NCBI GenBank assembly: GCA_964472785.1
Contig: CAYYMH010000023.1
Location: forward strand, 1-62,167
DNA length: 62,167 bases
Direction: 5' to 3'
Source of the DNA: CAYYMH01 sp964472785
GTDB taxonomy: Bacteria > Zhuqueibacterota > Zhuqueibacteria > Thermofontimicrobiales > Thermofontimicrobiaceae
Part shown: piece by piece, positions 16,575 through 26,135 of the stretch
How positions within the stretch are numbered: the stretch's first letter is position 1
Layout of the letters: the number at the start of each line of letters is the position of its first letter
The notes under the pieces: generated by a model
What the model was told of the DNA's origin: nothing
Seen by the model: the letters and a program-made list of their open reading frames with translations, nothing else
The model's database searches: none
Translations under genes and position numbers: made by a program

Positions 16575-19500
16575 TTATCGAGCAATTGTAATACTGCCCT
16601 GATGCACTTGACCATGAATTTTAATCTGATAAATATAAATTCCTGATGTCATAACGATACCATTCTTATCCCGGCCATCCCAAATGGCTAATTTTTTGGC
16701 GTCTTCATCAGTGACTATCAATTCATTAATTAGCTTCCCCCGAATGTTATAAATTTTAGCGGAAATGTCGCTGGTATTTTGATTCGTGTCGATCCAGATA
16801 CGCGATTCAGTGTTCGTATTTCCGAAATTCGGATGAATAATCGGAGGAATGGCAACAATTTCCTGCTCTGGTAATTCGATTGTAAAAACATAGGTTGAAT
16901 CTAAATAGTTCAGAACAAGCATGGACGTGATATCGTTGGCTTTAATTCTGATCTGGACATATTGACCCTGATACAACTGTTCGGGCAATGTATATGTTAA
17001 CCGATACCCAAGAGAATCCGTGTGATAATGATATGGATTATATTCCAAATTATAATTAAATTCGGGATGATTATTCACGAAAAATTGAATTGATGACTGA
17101 TCCAATCCCATTCCTTTGTCTAATATATCAACCACTAATTCGCTACCCGCCTTCACACCTTGCGCAAAGGTTTGAGGGTTTTGTGGAACAAAATATGGCG
17201 GAAAAGTATCCGGCACCACGTAACAAATCAACGTTGTATCAACTGAATTGTGCGCGTAATCTTTGACTGAAAAGTCCACCCGGATCGGGCCGTGCAAATA
17301 CGGATCTGAATGCATATATTTTATAATGTATGTGCTATCTGCCAGACTATCTACATAATTTACCACGCGTTTATGGTTCACTTTGAGCGTGACATTATTC
17401 GTATCAATGCCGGATTCATTGTCGCAAAACTCACCATAAATTACTGTATTCGCATAAGCATTATCGCCGAATCCCGGATTGAGTCTTACCACATAAGGCG
17501 GAATGGTATCTAACTCACAGATGAAATTATGATAACGTTGACTCGGAGGCAGTTCATTTCGATTACTCGATTGGTCTTGAGCGTAAATATAAAGATTGAC
17601 CGACTCACTAAAGATGAATGGTTCAGGTGGAATATATTCAATATAATACCCCTCACCGGCCGGATCGGAAACTGTCTCAAAATAATAATCAGAAATTTGG
17701 CTGTTATTCACTTTAAAAACAATCGAACTGCTATCAATGCCGAATTCAGCATCCAGCAATTTAAATGAAATATAAGTGTTAACCGAAACATCTGTTTCTG
17801 CCGCAGGCTCCAATTCTGTCAAGAACGGCGGATTGGTATCTTCATCGATACAGCGAAAGGAATAGGAAACGCCGCTCATTGTGTTGCACGGATCAGCCAA
17901 ATCAGAAGCATAAACTGCGATGTTGACAATCTCGCTGAAATGAAAATTCTCGGGCGGATCGTAGGCTAGTGAATAACCTTTCCCGGATTCAACAGCACTC
18001 ATTTCCGGCCTTACTAATTCTGAATTGACGTACATCACCACCGAGGCAGAATCAACACCATACCCGTCATCCACGATTTCAAGATAAATTTCAGGATTTA
18101 ACGCCACACCCACCTGATTCGCGGTCGGATTCATATTTTGGACGTAAGGTGGTTCTTTGTCCGGAATGATATAAAAATAGTATGTCGTATTCAGTTGATT
18201 CGGATTAATGGCGAAATCCTGGCAGGACACATTTACTTTTACGGTCTCATTAAATTGAAACGGTTCCGCAGGATCATAAAACACTGAATATCCACTGGTA
18301 ACCGGTTCGATCGTAGTTCGATCCGTAACATCTTCATCATTCACATTTATAGCAATTGAGGATTTGTCAACGCCGGTAAGCGCATCATAAACAGAAAGAA
18401 AGATATTTTTGTCTTTAGCAACATCGGTTTCGTTTCGATCCGGATCCAATCCGCCCAGATACGGCTTATTCGTATCCACCACAGTGGTAAATGAATAGTA
18501 TTCTGTTGGCATCATATTGGCCGGATCGTTATAATCGCTGGCGTCAATGGACACATTAATTTGACCGGCCAACCGATTTTCAGGTACATATTTTATGTGG
18601 TATCCGCTATCAACTTCTGTGACCGTTGTGTTCGGCGAGGACATGATATTCTTTTGGTTCAATTTTATTTGAACAGAATTTATGTCAACTCCCATCAAAT
18701 TATCTAAAATATCCACTGCAAAAATGGTGTTGGTTGCTGCACCCGTCTCGCTTTTTTCCGGAAAATGATTTCGGGTCAAGGGCGGTACATTATCCGTCAT
18801 ACAGAAAACAGTCGTCATGGTATCAATATGATTTGGGCTATCAGCCATGTCAGAAGCTACAATCCTCAGCTCATGTGCTCCGAATGAATAGTAATCTTGA
18901 GGCGTTTGTGGAGAATACTGAACGATGAACCCGTTACCCAAATTGTTTTCTGATATTTCTGAAAACGGCATTACATTTTGGTTATCCAGATAAAATGCAA
19001 GCGAATCTTCATTAACACCAGCACCTTCATCGATGATTTCAAACTCCAGTATGGCTTTTTGACTAATTGAATCTCCGCCACTCGGGGACCAGTTTATCAC
19101 GTGCGGCGGAATGCTATCGATCAGGCAAGTAAAGCTGTACCGGAAGGTCGACATTACATTCGCGACAGCGGCATTGTCAGCACCGTCAATCGCTACGTTG
19201 ACAGTTTCTCCAAATGAAAAATTTTCCGATGGATTTATTTGGATGTAATAGTCATCCGGAATACCGCTAAATTGGAATTGGGGACTACCAAGGAAAAAAT
19301 CTTCTCCGTTAATGTTAACGTTGACCGAACTAATGTCAATGCCTTCTCCTTTATCATAAATATGGAATGTGATATCCGTATCAACCGCGACATCTGAAAT
19401 GCCCGGTGACGGATTCCATTTTGCAGTATAAGGTGGATCAGTATCGTCTTTGGTTCGAAAATAATATGATTCAGTGGGCATTTCCCAGCCGCTCAAATCA

Positions 19501-21239
19501 GCACAATTTACTGTGATATCGATGATTTGCGCATAGCCAAACTCTTCGACCGGCGTAATCTCAATACTATATTTTGAACCAACACCGCTATAAGAAAAAT
19601 TATCTTTGGTCGAGTTATAGGTGATTCCGCCGACTATCACCTGAACTGAATTGATATCGATTCCTTCAATATCATCAAAAAGATCAAAGCGCACTTTTGC
19701 ATCTACTTCAACTCTATTTGCCCGGTGAACCGGAGATTGATTCTGGAGATACGGTAGTCCGCCCATGATGGTGTAGATTTGCCCGGCATTGTTCCCGCCG
19801 GCAACGGCACCGATACATAAATCTTGTTGAGAATCTTCATTGAATCTCAGGACACAGAGAGCATTGCCAAAATTGTCACTTGGGGTAGCTCCAAAATAGA
19901 TTTCGTTATAATGTGAATTTAAATCTACAATATCATTCCAAAATTGTGCACCATAGAACACATACGCCAGTCCGGAAGCGTCTCCATTTTCAGTGTCTGC
20001 TCCCGGGATACCAATCACGACGTCGGAGTAATTATCTCCGTTAAAATCAGCAACATGTAACGCTTCGCCGAGTGAGCCCTCAAATTTCGATTCGATAATT
20101 TTTTTATCATAAGGTGTAAATCTGAAATCGATTTCCGAAGACAACATCACATTGCCATAAACAGCCCCGATCGCACCGTCCTTGTTTTCGGCTGCAAAAT
20201 CTGTAAATAAAATATCGTCATAGCCGTCTCCGTTCACATCACCTGCGGCGGTCACTTTCCCAATGTTTGCAGATGCTTGACCGCCATACATTCTGGACAT
20301 AACATGGTTTGATGTGCCCAGATCGATATTGGAAAGAGTGAAAGAGTTATTTCCGCTAAACAAGTAAATTTTACCGGCGTTGGCTTTTTGTTCTGCATCA
20401 ATAGTAGCAGTCGGAGCGCCGAGAATTAAATCATTGAAATCATCCCCGTTAAAATTTCCGGCGGAAATGGAATATCCTAATTTATCATTTGTTTCTTCGC
20501 CGACGATGATTAGGTCGACATTTTCAGCTGTCAAAATCACTTGACCTGCTAACTGATTGTCACCCCAGATTATGCTGACCGTGCCACAATTCACTTTCGG
20601 TAATTGGTCAGCAAAGGGTGCACCAATAATTATCTCGTCATTATTATCATTATTTAAATCTGTGCAGCACAAAGTCGAACCTAATTGATCTTCATGGTTA
20701 TTCCCCAATATTTTTATATCAAACCCGGAGTCAGCTAAATCTTTATTTCCCGATAGTGATGCTTTCCCATAAATAACAAAGACTACACCCCTTGCCTGCA
20801 CATCGTCTTCTGAGTGTGCGGGTGCTGAAATAATAATGTCATCATAGTTGTCATTATTCAAATTTCCCACCGCGACTGCTTTTCCGAGTTGAGCATTGTT
20901 TGATGGGCCGAAGAAGGTTACATCCGCTTGGTCCAGCGAAAGGTCAATTGATACTTTTTGAGAAGGGAGCGTTTTTCCAAAAAATATGTAAACACAACCG
21001 CCACCGCTCCTGTCCTGCGGATCGGCGTAATAGGCACCGACGACCAAATCTTCCAGTCCGTCGCCATTAATGTCTCCTGCTGCGATTGCATGTCCGAAGT
21101 AGTCAAATGCTTTCTCACCAGTCACCGTATGATTACCAGACCAACCGGAAAAGTCATAATTTTTTGCTGCGTAAATTGTGACAGAAGAACAAAGTAGAAT
21201 AATGATTGTCAAAAATAGATTTTTGTTTCGAGGCCCCAT
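16575..21239 (-). CDS. Giant FG-GAP propeller/Ig-repeat surface protein with type IX sorting domain
   Basis: 1554 residues. A signal peptide (~1-24) precedes seven FG-GAP repeats (~35-500; each has a D/N-x-N-x-D-x-x-D-x-[ILV] Ca-binding loop such as DINGDGLEDLVVGA), enough for a complete seven-blade integrin-like propeller. Nine Ig-like (Big_5-type) repeats of ~105 residues follow (~510-1450), each with a DxxPP boundary and a G-[IVL]-[DN]-x-x-S core. A FlgD-like type IX sorting domain ends it (NIRGKLINELIV, SGIYIYQIKIHG). It is predicted to be exported by type IX secretion and displayed as a long fibrous adhesin or glycan-binding stalk. Co-transcription with the Wza-like gene suggests it holds or organises the polysaccharide. 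Confidence 0.88.
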   Translation of the reverse strand: MGPRNKNLFLTIIILLCSSVTIYAAKNYDFSGWSGNHTVTGEKAFDYFGHAIAAGDINGDGLEDLVVGAYYADPQDRSGGGCVYIFFGKTLPSQKVSIDLSLDQADVTFFGPSNNAQLGKAVAVGNLNNDNYDDIIISAPAHSEDDVQARGVVFVIYGKASLSGNKDLADSGFDIKILGNNHEDQLGSTLCCTDLNNDNNDEIIIGAPFADQLPKVNCGTVSIIWGDNQLAGQVILTAENVDLIIVGEETNDKLGYSISAGNFNGDDFNDLILGAPTATIDAEQKANAGKIYLFSGNNSFTLSNIDLGTSNHVMSRMYGGQASANIGKVTAAGDVNGDGYDDILFTDFAAENKDGAIGAVYGNVMLSSEIDFRFTPYDKKIIESKFEGSLGEALHVADFNGDNYSDVVIGIPGADTENGDASGLAYVFYGAQFWNDIVDLNSHYNEIYFGATPSDNFGNALCVLRFNEDSQQDLCIGAVAGGNNAGQIYTIMGGLPYLQNQSPVHRANRVEVDAKVRFDLFDDIEGIDINSVQVIVGGITYNSTKDNFSYSGVGSKYSIEITPVEEFGYAQIIDITVNCADLSGWEMPTESYYFRTKDDTDPPYTAKWNPSPGISDVAVDTDITFHIYDKGEGIDISSVNVNINGEDFFLGSPQFQFSGIPDDYYIQINPSENFSFGETVNVAIDGADNAAVANVMSTFRYSFTCLIDSIPPHVINWSPSGGDSISQKAILEFEIIDEGAGVNEDSLAFYLDNQNVMPFSEISENNLGNGFIVQYSPQTPQDYYSFGAHELRIVASDMADSPNHIDTMTTVFCMTDNVPPLTRNHFPEKSETGAATNTIFAVDILDNLMGVDINSVQIKLNQKNIMSSPNTTVTEVDSGYHIKYVPENRLAGQINVSIDASDYNDPANMMPTEYYSFTTVVDTNKPYLGGLDPDRNETDVAKDKNIFLSVYDALTGVDKSSIAINVNDEDVTDRTTIEPVTSGYSVFYDPAEPFQFNETVKVNVSCQDFAINPNQLNTTYYFYIIPDKEPPYVQNMNPTANQVGVALNPEIYLEIVDDGYGVDSASVVMYVNSELVRPEMSAVESGKGYSLAYDPPENFHFSEIVNIAVYASDLADPCNTMSGVSYSFRCIDEDTNPPFLTELEPAAETDVSVNTYISFKLLDAEFGIDSSSIVFKVNNSQISDYYFETVSDPAGEGYYIEYIPPEPFIFSESVNLYIYAQDQSSNRNELPPSQRYHNFICELDTIPPYVVRLNPGFGDNAYANTVIYGEFCDNESGIDTNNVTLKVNHKRVVNYVDSLADSTYIIKYMHSDPYLHGPIRVDFSVKDYAHNSVDTTLICYVVPDTFPPYFVPQNPQTFAQGVKAGSELVVDILDKGMGLDQSSIQFFVNNHPEFNYNLEYNPYHYHTDSLGYRLTYTLPEQLYQGQYVQIRIKANDITSMLVLNYLDSTYVFTIELPEQEIVAIPPIIHPNFGNTNTESRIWIDTNQNTSDISAKIYNIRGKLINELIVTDEDAKKLAIWDGRDKNGIVMTSGIYIYQIKIHGQVHQGSITIAR

Positions 21240-21548
21240 TCGCTTGACTCGTTTATTATTGGATTCAAAGTTGAATTTTAAAAATAAGCAATGGTCACTT
21301 TCAATTTCAAAATTAATTTATCTTTTTAAAATGGTTGCATTCATAAATGAAAAGTCGCTTTTAACCTGAAATTAATTTGCTATAAATGCAAGCATGTTTA
21401 ACACATTGTTTTAATTAAACATAATCAGTGATTGAAATATTGCCGAATTTATACGCTTAACTATATTTTTTACTGAATGTTACAAAAAGCAAAATTCATA
21501 CCCTGAACTTATCATCAAATACATAATGCTTGAATAAACGCAGTATAT

Positions 21549-21577
21549 AAAAAATTACCCAGTATAAAACTGGGTAA
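21549..21577 (-). terminator. Intrinsic terminator of the LruC lipoprotein gene
   Basis: A perfect 9-bp stem (TTACCCAGT and its complement, 5-nt loop) is followed on the minus strand by six T residues (21549-21554). It lies ~160 bp after the lipoprotein stop. Confidence 0.82.
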
Positions 21578-21640
21578 AGAAGTAAAATCAAAACAAATGG
21601 TTCAATCTAACGATTAAATAGAGTCTGTCCGGAATTGTAA

Positions 21641-21659
21641 CGCAAGCTTCCAGCTTGCG
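21641..21659. repeat. REP-like palindrome
   Basis: CGCAAGCT-TCC-AGCTTGCG is a perfect 8-bp stem with a 3-nt loop, between the lipoprotein gene and its terminator. This palindrome type resembles dispersed extragenic repeats in related genomes (from memory, not checked). Confidence 0.55.
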
Positions 21660-21738
21660 AAAAAAATCTATGCTAAGTCTAATATTCAGATTACAAGCAA
21701 ATGATTTTAAATATAGGTTGTACAAATGTGCGCACTAT

Positions 21739-23814
21739 TTAATAAATGAAAATAAAGTCTAAATCTACGCTCGCCTCAGTTTTATCATACCAGTTATCCG
21801 CTAATCCTCCATTGCTTTCCGCCCACATTGGGAAGTCAAGAAATCCGTACGTTATCTGGTATTTTTCTTTGGGATAATTCCACTCGATTGGAATGTGCAT
21901 TGCCCAGGGATAGCCGTTACTCGTTTTGTAATATCTTTTTAGATAAGGTGATGTCGAATCATCGTTTTGTCCCAATAAATTTGTATTCATTTGAGAAGTC
22001 GGTGGATAGTCCGGCATATGGACTTCATGACCGCGCACGCCATTCACAAAAAGAAAGGGATTATAAGGTGGCGTCACTGGAATGTTTGAATTATAAGCGG
22101 TTGGATCCGTATATTCAAAGTCGCCCTGAACAATAGGTGTACTCAAATACAACGAAAACGATAATTCAACCGGATCATAATAAGTGTGTGAGCCTTGAGT
22201 GTTTACAAACTGAAAATTATTACCTGATTCAGGGAAAAAATCATAAGCATTATCAAATACCTGAACGATGGTTCTGCTGTCATTTTCTAATATAATCGAC
22301 GAGTTTCCATTGTCTTCCAAGGTGACACCGCTGCTCGGAAAAGGAAATTCGATACCAAACCCATTATCGTAAGCTGCGCCAATGGCACGTAAAGTGATAT
22401 TGGCATCAATTTGATTAATTTCGTTCTCCCCATTGAGATGTTCGGTAAATGTATAGTTTATGACCAAATCATTAAAGTCATAGTCGCCTTGCTCAGGCCA
22501 TTTATCTTCAAAAGCAACTGTTCCTTCATTGCTCGTGATAATATTAAACGGATTTTGTTGGGGTATCGTCTCCACGACTTCAGAGAGGTCAACCGCTTCC
22601 GGAGGATTCACTGTAACATAAAACACGGCATCATTAAAATCATTATCGGCGGTCCCTTCACGTTCCTGGTCATCAAAGGCAAGGATTAATCTTCCCGATG
22701 TCTCATCGAACAACAGGACATTGTGCTGGCGTTTTGTCGGATCAGTTTCAGGATTATAATCCGGATTCGAATAAAATCTTTGAGCAGTATTATTTACTTC
22801 ACTGCCGTCCCACGCATTCTGGCATAGAAACCATCCAATAGAAGTGCCGGCTTCAAATCGACCCAAATATACCTTATCACCGCTATTCAGTCCACCACCG
22901 CTAAACAGATCAGGATATGTACCGTTTCCGGAGGCGTTCGGAAACACAATAATATGATCCAGATTTTCAGGATTACTTGGATACCCAGAGGCTGTCGAAT
23001 AGGTCACATAACCAAGTGAATTTAAATAACCAGCGCCTTCATTCATAAAAGTCACCCACACATCACACGTTTCAGTAATAATGCAATCAATTTCATTATC
23101 CTCGGCAAGATATTTTGGATAGTTATCCGGCACCGCTTTTCTTTCCGGAAGTGCCAGTGTAATTCTCTGCACAAAATCAGCGCTTATTTCATCGAATTCC
23201 ATTGTAAGAGGAACTCCCCCTTCACCACCTGTTGTATAATCTGTTACATATGAAAAACTGACATTTGTTTTTGATTCTTTAAACAAGGAGTTGTGGGACA
23301 TTGTATTTTGGACATCAGAAACGGGATAAATATCGCTGTTACTCATTTCAATCGGCTGAACATTTTTACTGAGAGAATAATGATGTCCGCTTATGCCACC
23401 GTATTTTGCAGTCACCTGATTAAACATGATCGGTATCTTTCTCTCCTGCATGAATCCAACCACAGTAAGCTCTTTGACGGAGAAAGGTACATTGAGCTTT
23501 ATCTCTAAAAACCCATATTTATCCGTGACACAACATGCTAAATGTTTTTGAGGACTGCCCGGTAAATCAGCATAAATATCAAATGGTATTCCCGGTACCG
23601 GCTTGTTGACATTCGTAAAAACGGACAACCGGACATCGACCTCATTCGTCGTTCGATAATTGAAATTTTCATCGACCACAAGCGACTGCATGTCTACATT
23701 TTTACCGCCATCTTTATTTCCATCGTTGATCGGATTGGTAGGTTGTTTTTTCTGGCAACCTGAAAAAAAGATTATTAATAAAATTGCAGCTATAATTAAA
23801 ATTGAGGATTTCAT
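21739..23814 (-). CDS. LruC-domain lipoprotein
   Basis: 691 residues with a lipoprotein signal peptide (1-20; lipobox FFSGC, Cys20). An N-terminal Ig-like/carboxypeptidase-regulatory-type segment (~45-130, VRLSVFTNVNKPVPGIPFDI) is followed by a calcium-rich region with repeated D-x-D/N-F-N-D signatures (ADNDFNDAVFYVTV at ~396; GDYDFNDLVINYTF at ~440), typical of LruC/DUF4114-DUF4842 proteins. Such proteins are surface or periplasmic lipoproteins of unknown function in Bacteroidota and relatives. AGGAGG lies 9 nt before the ATG. It appears to be monocistronic, with its own promoter (23941-23970) and terminator, and so is separate from the export operon. Confidence 0.82.
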   Translation of the reverse strand: MKSSILIIAAILLIIFFSGCQKKQPTNPINDGNKDGGKNVDMQSLVVDENFNYRTTNEVDVRLSVFTNVNKPVPGIPFDIYADLPGSPQKHLACCVTDKYGFLEIKLNVPFSVKELTVVGFMQERKIPIMFNQVTAKYGGISGHHYSLSKNVQPIEMSNSDIYPVSDVQNTMSHNSLFKESKTNVSFSYVTDYTTGGEGGVPLTMEFDEISADFVQRITLALPERKAVPDNYPKYLAEDNEIDCIITETCDVWVTFMNEGAGYLNSLGYVTYSTASGYPSNPENLDHIIVFPNASGNGTYPDLFSGGGLNSGDKVYLGRFEAGTSIGWFLCQNAWDGSEVNNTAQRFYSNPDYNPETDPTKRQHNVLLFDETSGRLILAFDDQEREGTADNDFNDAVFYVTVNPPEAVDLSEVVETIPQQNPFNIITSNEGTVAFEDKWPEQGDYDFNDLVINYTFTEHLNGENEINQIDANITLRAIGAAYDNGFGIEFPFPSSGVTLEDNGNSSIILENDSRTIVQVFDNAYDFFPESGNNFQFVNTQGSHTYYDPVELSFSLYLSTPIVQGDFEYTDPTAYNSNIPVTPPYNPFLFVNGVRGHEVHMPDYPPTSQMNTNLLGQNDDSTSPYLKRYYKTSNGYPWAMHIPIEWNYPKEKYQITYGFLDFPMWAESNGGLADNWYDKTEASVDLDFIFIY

Positions 23815-24219
23815 GGCTTTTGCCTCCTGTTAAAATCACCGCCACCTCTTCATCATCTAAGCCATGAGAAGAGAAAGTTTTTTAGGGAAAGGCTCAAAAA
23901 CTGTGCCGTTGTTACTTAAATCATTGATTATACGCAATAAATTATAACACATTGAAGTTAACTTGTTCAATACCTTTCCGATAAACAAAAGAAACGCTTG
24001 TGTTACCCATAAATTCAGAATACGTGTTTTCAAAAATTCCCACAATCTTTCATTCTGAAAAAAACTATTACATTTTGAAAATGATGAATGAAAACAGGCA
24101 TTGACAACAGATTTTAGAGAAATCAATTGTTTCAGGCCGTTGATATTCATTTCAGATCAGGCAACTCATTTAATTTATATTTTTTTGGATAATGGATAAA
24201 AATTTGAAAAGAAAAATAT
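23815..24219. other. Intergenic region between polysaccharide locus and LruC gene
   Basis: 405 bp. It carries the lipoprotein promoter and ribosome site. A 97-codon open frame on the minus strand (23857-24150) overlaps that promoter and shows no recognisable domain, so I do not call it a gene. No terminator for the long upstream operon is evident. Confidence 0.5.
23941..23970 (-). promoter_or_regulatory. Sigma70-type promoter for the LruC lipoprotein gene
   Basis: On the minus strand TTGAAC (23965-23970) and a perfect TATAAT (23941-23946) are spaced by 18 bp. The predicted transcript has a ~120-nt leader before the AGGAGG and ATG of the lipoprotein. Confidence 0.5.
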
Positions 24220-25224
24220 TTATTCTGTGAGGCCGGTAAATAGTTTTAACAATTCCTGTTCCCGCTTATACAATGAAAAGTGAGTTTGTATTTGTTTACG
24301 AGCTTCTTTCCCATTTTTAATTTTCAGTGACTTTTTAATTGCTTCGACCGTTTTGTCCACATTTCCATAGGGCACGATGTATCCGCTATCTCCAGCGACA
24401 TCAGGCAACGCACCTTTATTCGTTGTTATCGGAACACACTCAAAAAGCATAGCTTCCGCCAGCGAGATGCCGAACGTCTCCATCAGCGATAACTGGCAAT
24501 AGACTTTCGCACGATCATACCATTTTTTCAACTCTTCAGTTGACGGATTTTGGATGATAAGGAAGTTATCCGGCGCATTTTTTATCAATTTTTTCAATGA
24601 TCCGTCACGATCTTCACCCACCAGAACAAAGTTTACGTCGGTCATGTTTCTGGCGCATTCTAAAAATGTATTTAGTCCTTTCCGAATGATATTTTTTTTC
24701 GAAATAAATGCAGTCGTCAGTACAATATTTTTTTTATTACCTGACGGGTTAAAATTTTTGAAATCGACGCCATTATTAATTCGAATGACTTTTTTTAATT
24801 TGTTGTTTGAAATATTTTGCTTCGTTTTCTTTTCCAAATAACGGGAAACAGGCAGGACGATATCTGCCAGGCAGAGCACATATTTTGTAATCGATTTCAA
24901 AAAATTGGACTGTAAAAATCCGTAATTAATTTCAGGTACTGAAACAAGTTCACCGCCTCCGATGACAACTACAGACGTTTTTCGAAATAATTTCGCTAAC
25001 GTGACAGTAATCACAGCCGGATAACCAATGAACCAACAAAAAGCGATATCAGCCCGTAGCATCCCGTTCACCGTTCTAATGATATTTAACGGATTGAATT
25101 TTTGAAATTTTAGTCCATATTTCACTTTTTCTAAATCAAAATATCGGTCAAGGATTTCGTAGTCTCTTCTAATGTAAGGGACGAGCAAGCCGTAGATAAA
25201 CAAGATTTTTATTTTCTTTTTCAT
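24220..25224 (-). CDS. GT4-family glycosyltransferase
   Basis: A 334-residue GT-B-fold enzyme. The N-terminal domain starts IKILFIYGLLVPYI and contains VVIGGGELV. The C-terminal donor-binding domain has IRINNGVDFKNFN, LNTFLECARN, FVLVGEDRDG and the E-x7-E-type motif ETFGISLAEAML. It would transfer a sugar from a nucleotide donor to the growing lipid-linked repeat unit; donor and acceptor cannot be told. It overlaps the upstream deacetylase-like gene by 4 bp (ATGA) and is the last gene of the long synthesis operon. Confidence 0.85.
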   Translation of the reverse strand: MKKKIKILFIYGLLVPYIRRDYEILDRYFDLEKVKYGLKFQKFNPLNIIRTVNGMLRADIAFCWFIGYPAVITVTLAKLFRKTSVVVIGGGELVSVPEINYGFLQSNFLKSITKYVLCLADIVLPVSRYLEKKTKQNISNNKLKKVIRINNGVDFKNFNPSGNKKNIVLTTAFISKKNIIRKGLNTFLECARNMTDVNFVLVGEDRDGSLKKLIKNAPDNFLIIQNPSTEELKKWYDRAKVYCQLSLMETFGISLAEAMLFECVPITTNKGALPDVAGDSGYIVPYGNVDKTVEAIKKSLKIKNGKEARKQIQTHFSLYKREQELLKLFTGLTE

Positions 25225-26123
25225 CCGCCTTGTTTTTCCGATTGACTGTTCAGATTTAACCTTGATTGTTGATATTTCCGAAATTTACTTAAAGACCACT
25301 TTCCTAAGTTTTTGATATTCTGCCACAATAATTCCTTACTCCAGCCAAGATAGGAATTATGCCAGCGCTGCGGGTGAATTGTTATCATTAATTTTCCGCT
25401 AATTTCATTGCACTGAAGAAGTCGGATTATATCGGTTGTTTTTTTAATATTAAGCCGATCCAAGCTGCTGTGTTGATTGTTCTGTTTGCAGAATCGATCT
25501 CTCAAATTCACATGCTGACCGTTCCATCGCCTGCCAGTATCTGTTAAGTATTCTATATCTTCAAATTCAGAGTTAAAATACGGTTCACCGATAATGCCAA
25601 ACTCCCGAAAGTCATATTTTTCCCAAAGTATTCGATTGTCGTATTTTGACAGCGGATTTCCGTGCATCACGATCGTTCGTACGGGATAGAATTGACGCAT
25701 TTTCCTCAGATGTTTTTCAAAAAGCACAATCGCTGTTTCCAGCAGGTGTTCTTTCGATAATCGTGTACTTGAGAAACAATCTCTCCCGTTACCATTTTGT
25801 TTAGCCGCCAATCGGACATCCTCATAATGGTAGCCGATTTCGTGATTTAGGTCAGCTATTTTTTGGATAATATTCTTATCGTAACTATCGGGCACGATCC
25901 TGAAATAATATGATCCACGGATGCCAAGTTGATGTTCGAGTTGAGCTATTTCGAGAGAATTCAGCGGAGCTTTATCGACATCGTGTCTTAACAGGAACAC
26001 TTTTTCAGCCGGATTTTCAATGAACTCTTCCAATGTTTGAAAACAGTAATCACTGTTCAACAATGTGTTCAGCAAACTCCGGTACATGTTTTTTGTGAAA
26101 TCTCTCATCCTATTATTGACCAA
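25221..26123 (-). CDS. Polysaccharide-deacetylase-fold protein
   Basis: 300 residues with the NodB-like order of motifs in divergent form: LLRHDVDKAP (~44-53) in place of TFDDG, HEIGYHYEDV (~93-102) for the metal-binding His motif, VMHGNP (~152) and MITIHPQRWH (~247). This subgroup occurs widely in surface glycan loci and may deacetylate a sugar or be non-catalytic. The start is either TTG at 26123 or ATG at 26108; neither has a clear ribosome site. It is embedded between a GT4 gene and a DUF354 gene with minimal spacing. Confidence 0.72.
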   Translation of the reverse strand: MVNNRMRDFTKNMYRSLLNTLLNSDYCFQTLEEFIENPAEKVFLLRHDVDKAPLNSLEIAQLEHQLGIRGSYYFRIVPDSYDKNIIQKIADLNHEIGYHYEDVRLAAKQNGNGRDCFSSTRLSKEHLLETAIVLFEKHLRKMRQFYPVRTIVMHGNPLSKYDNRILWEKYDFREFGIIGEPYFNSEFEDIEYLTDTGRRWNGQHVNLRDRFCKQNNQHSSLDRLNIKKTTDIIRLLQCNEISGKLMITIHPQRWHNSYLGWSKELLWQNIKNLGKWSLSKFRKYQQSRLNLNSQSEKQGG

Positions 26124-26135
26124 CCACCCACAGAA

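Larger units (their letters stand above)
21240..21738. other. Intergenic region with terminator and palindrome
   Basis: 499 bp without a credible gene. It contains the terminator at 21549-21577 and the palindrome at 21641-21659. The ~300 bp nearest the FG-GAP protein gene is AT-rich and should carry its promoter, but I see no convincing -35/-10 pair. Confidence 0.6.

Noticed and set aside
23857..24150. A 97-codon open frame on the minus strand
   Set aside because: It overlaps a good -35/-10 promoter for the LruC lipoprotein, has no recognisable domain, no clear ribosome site and an unusual composition.
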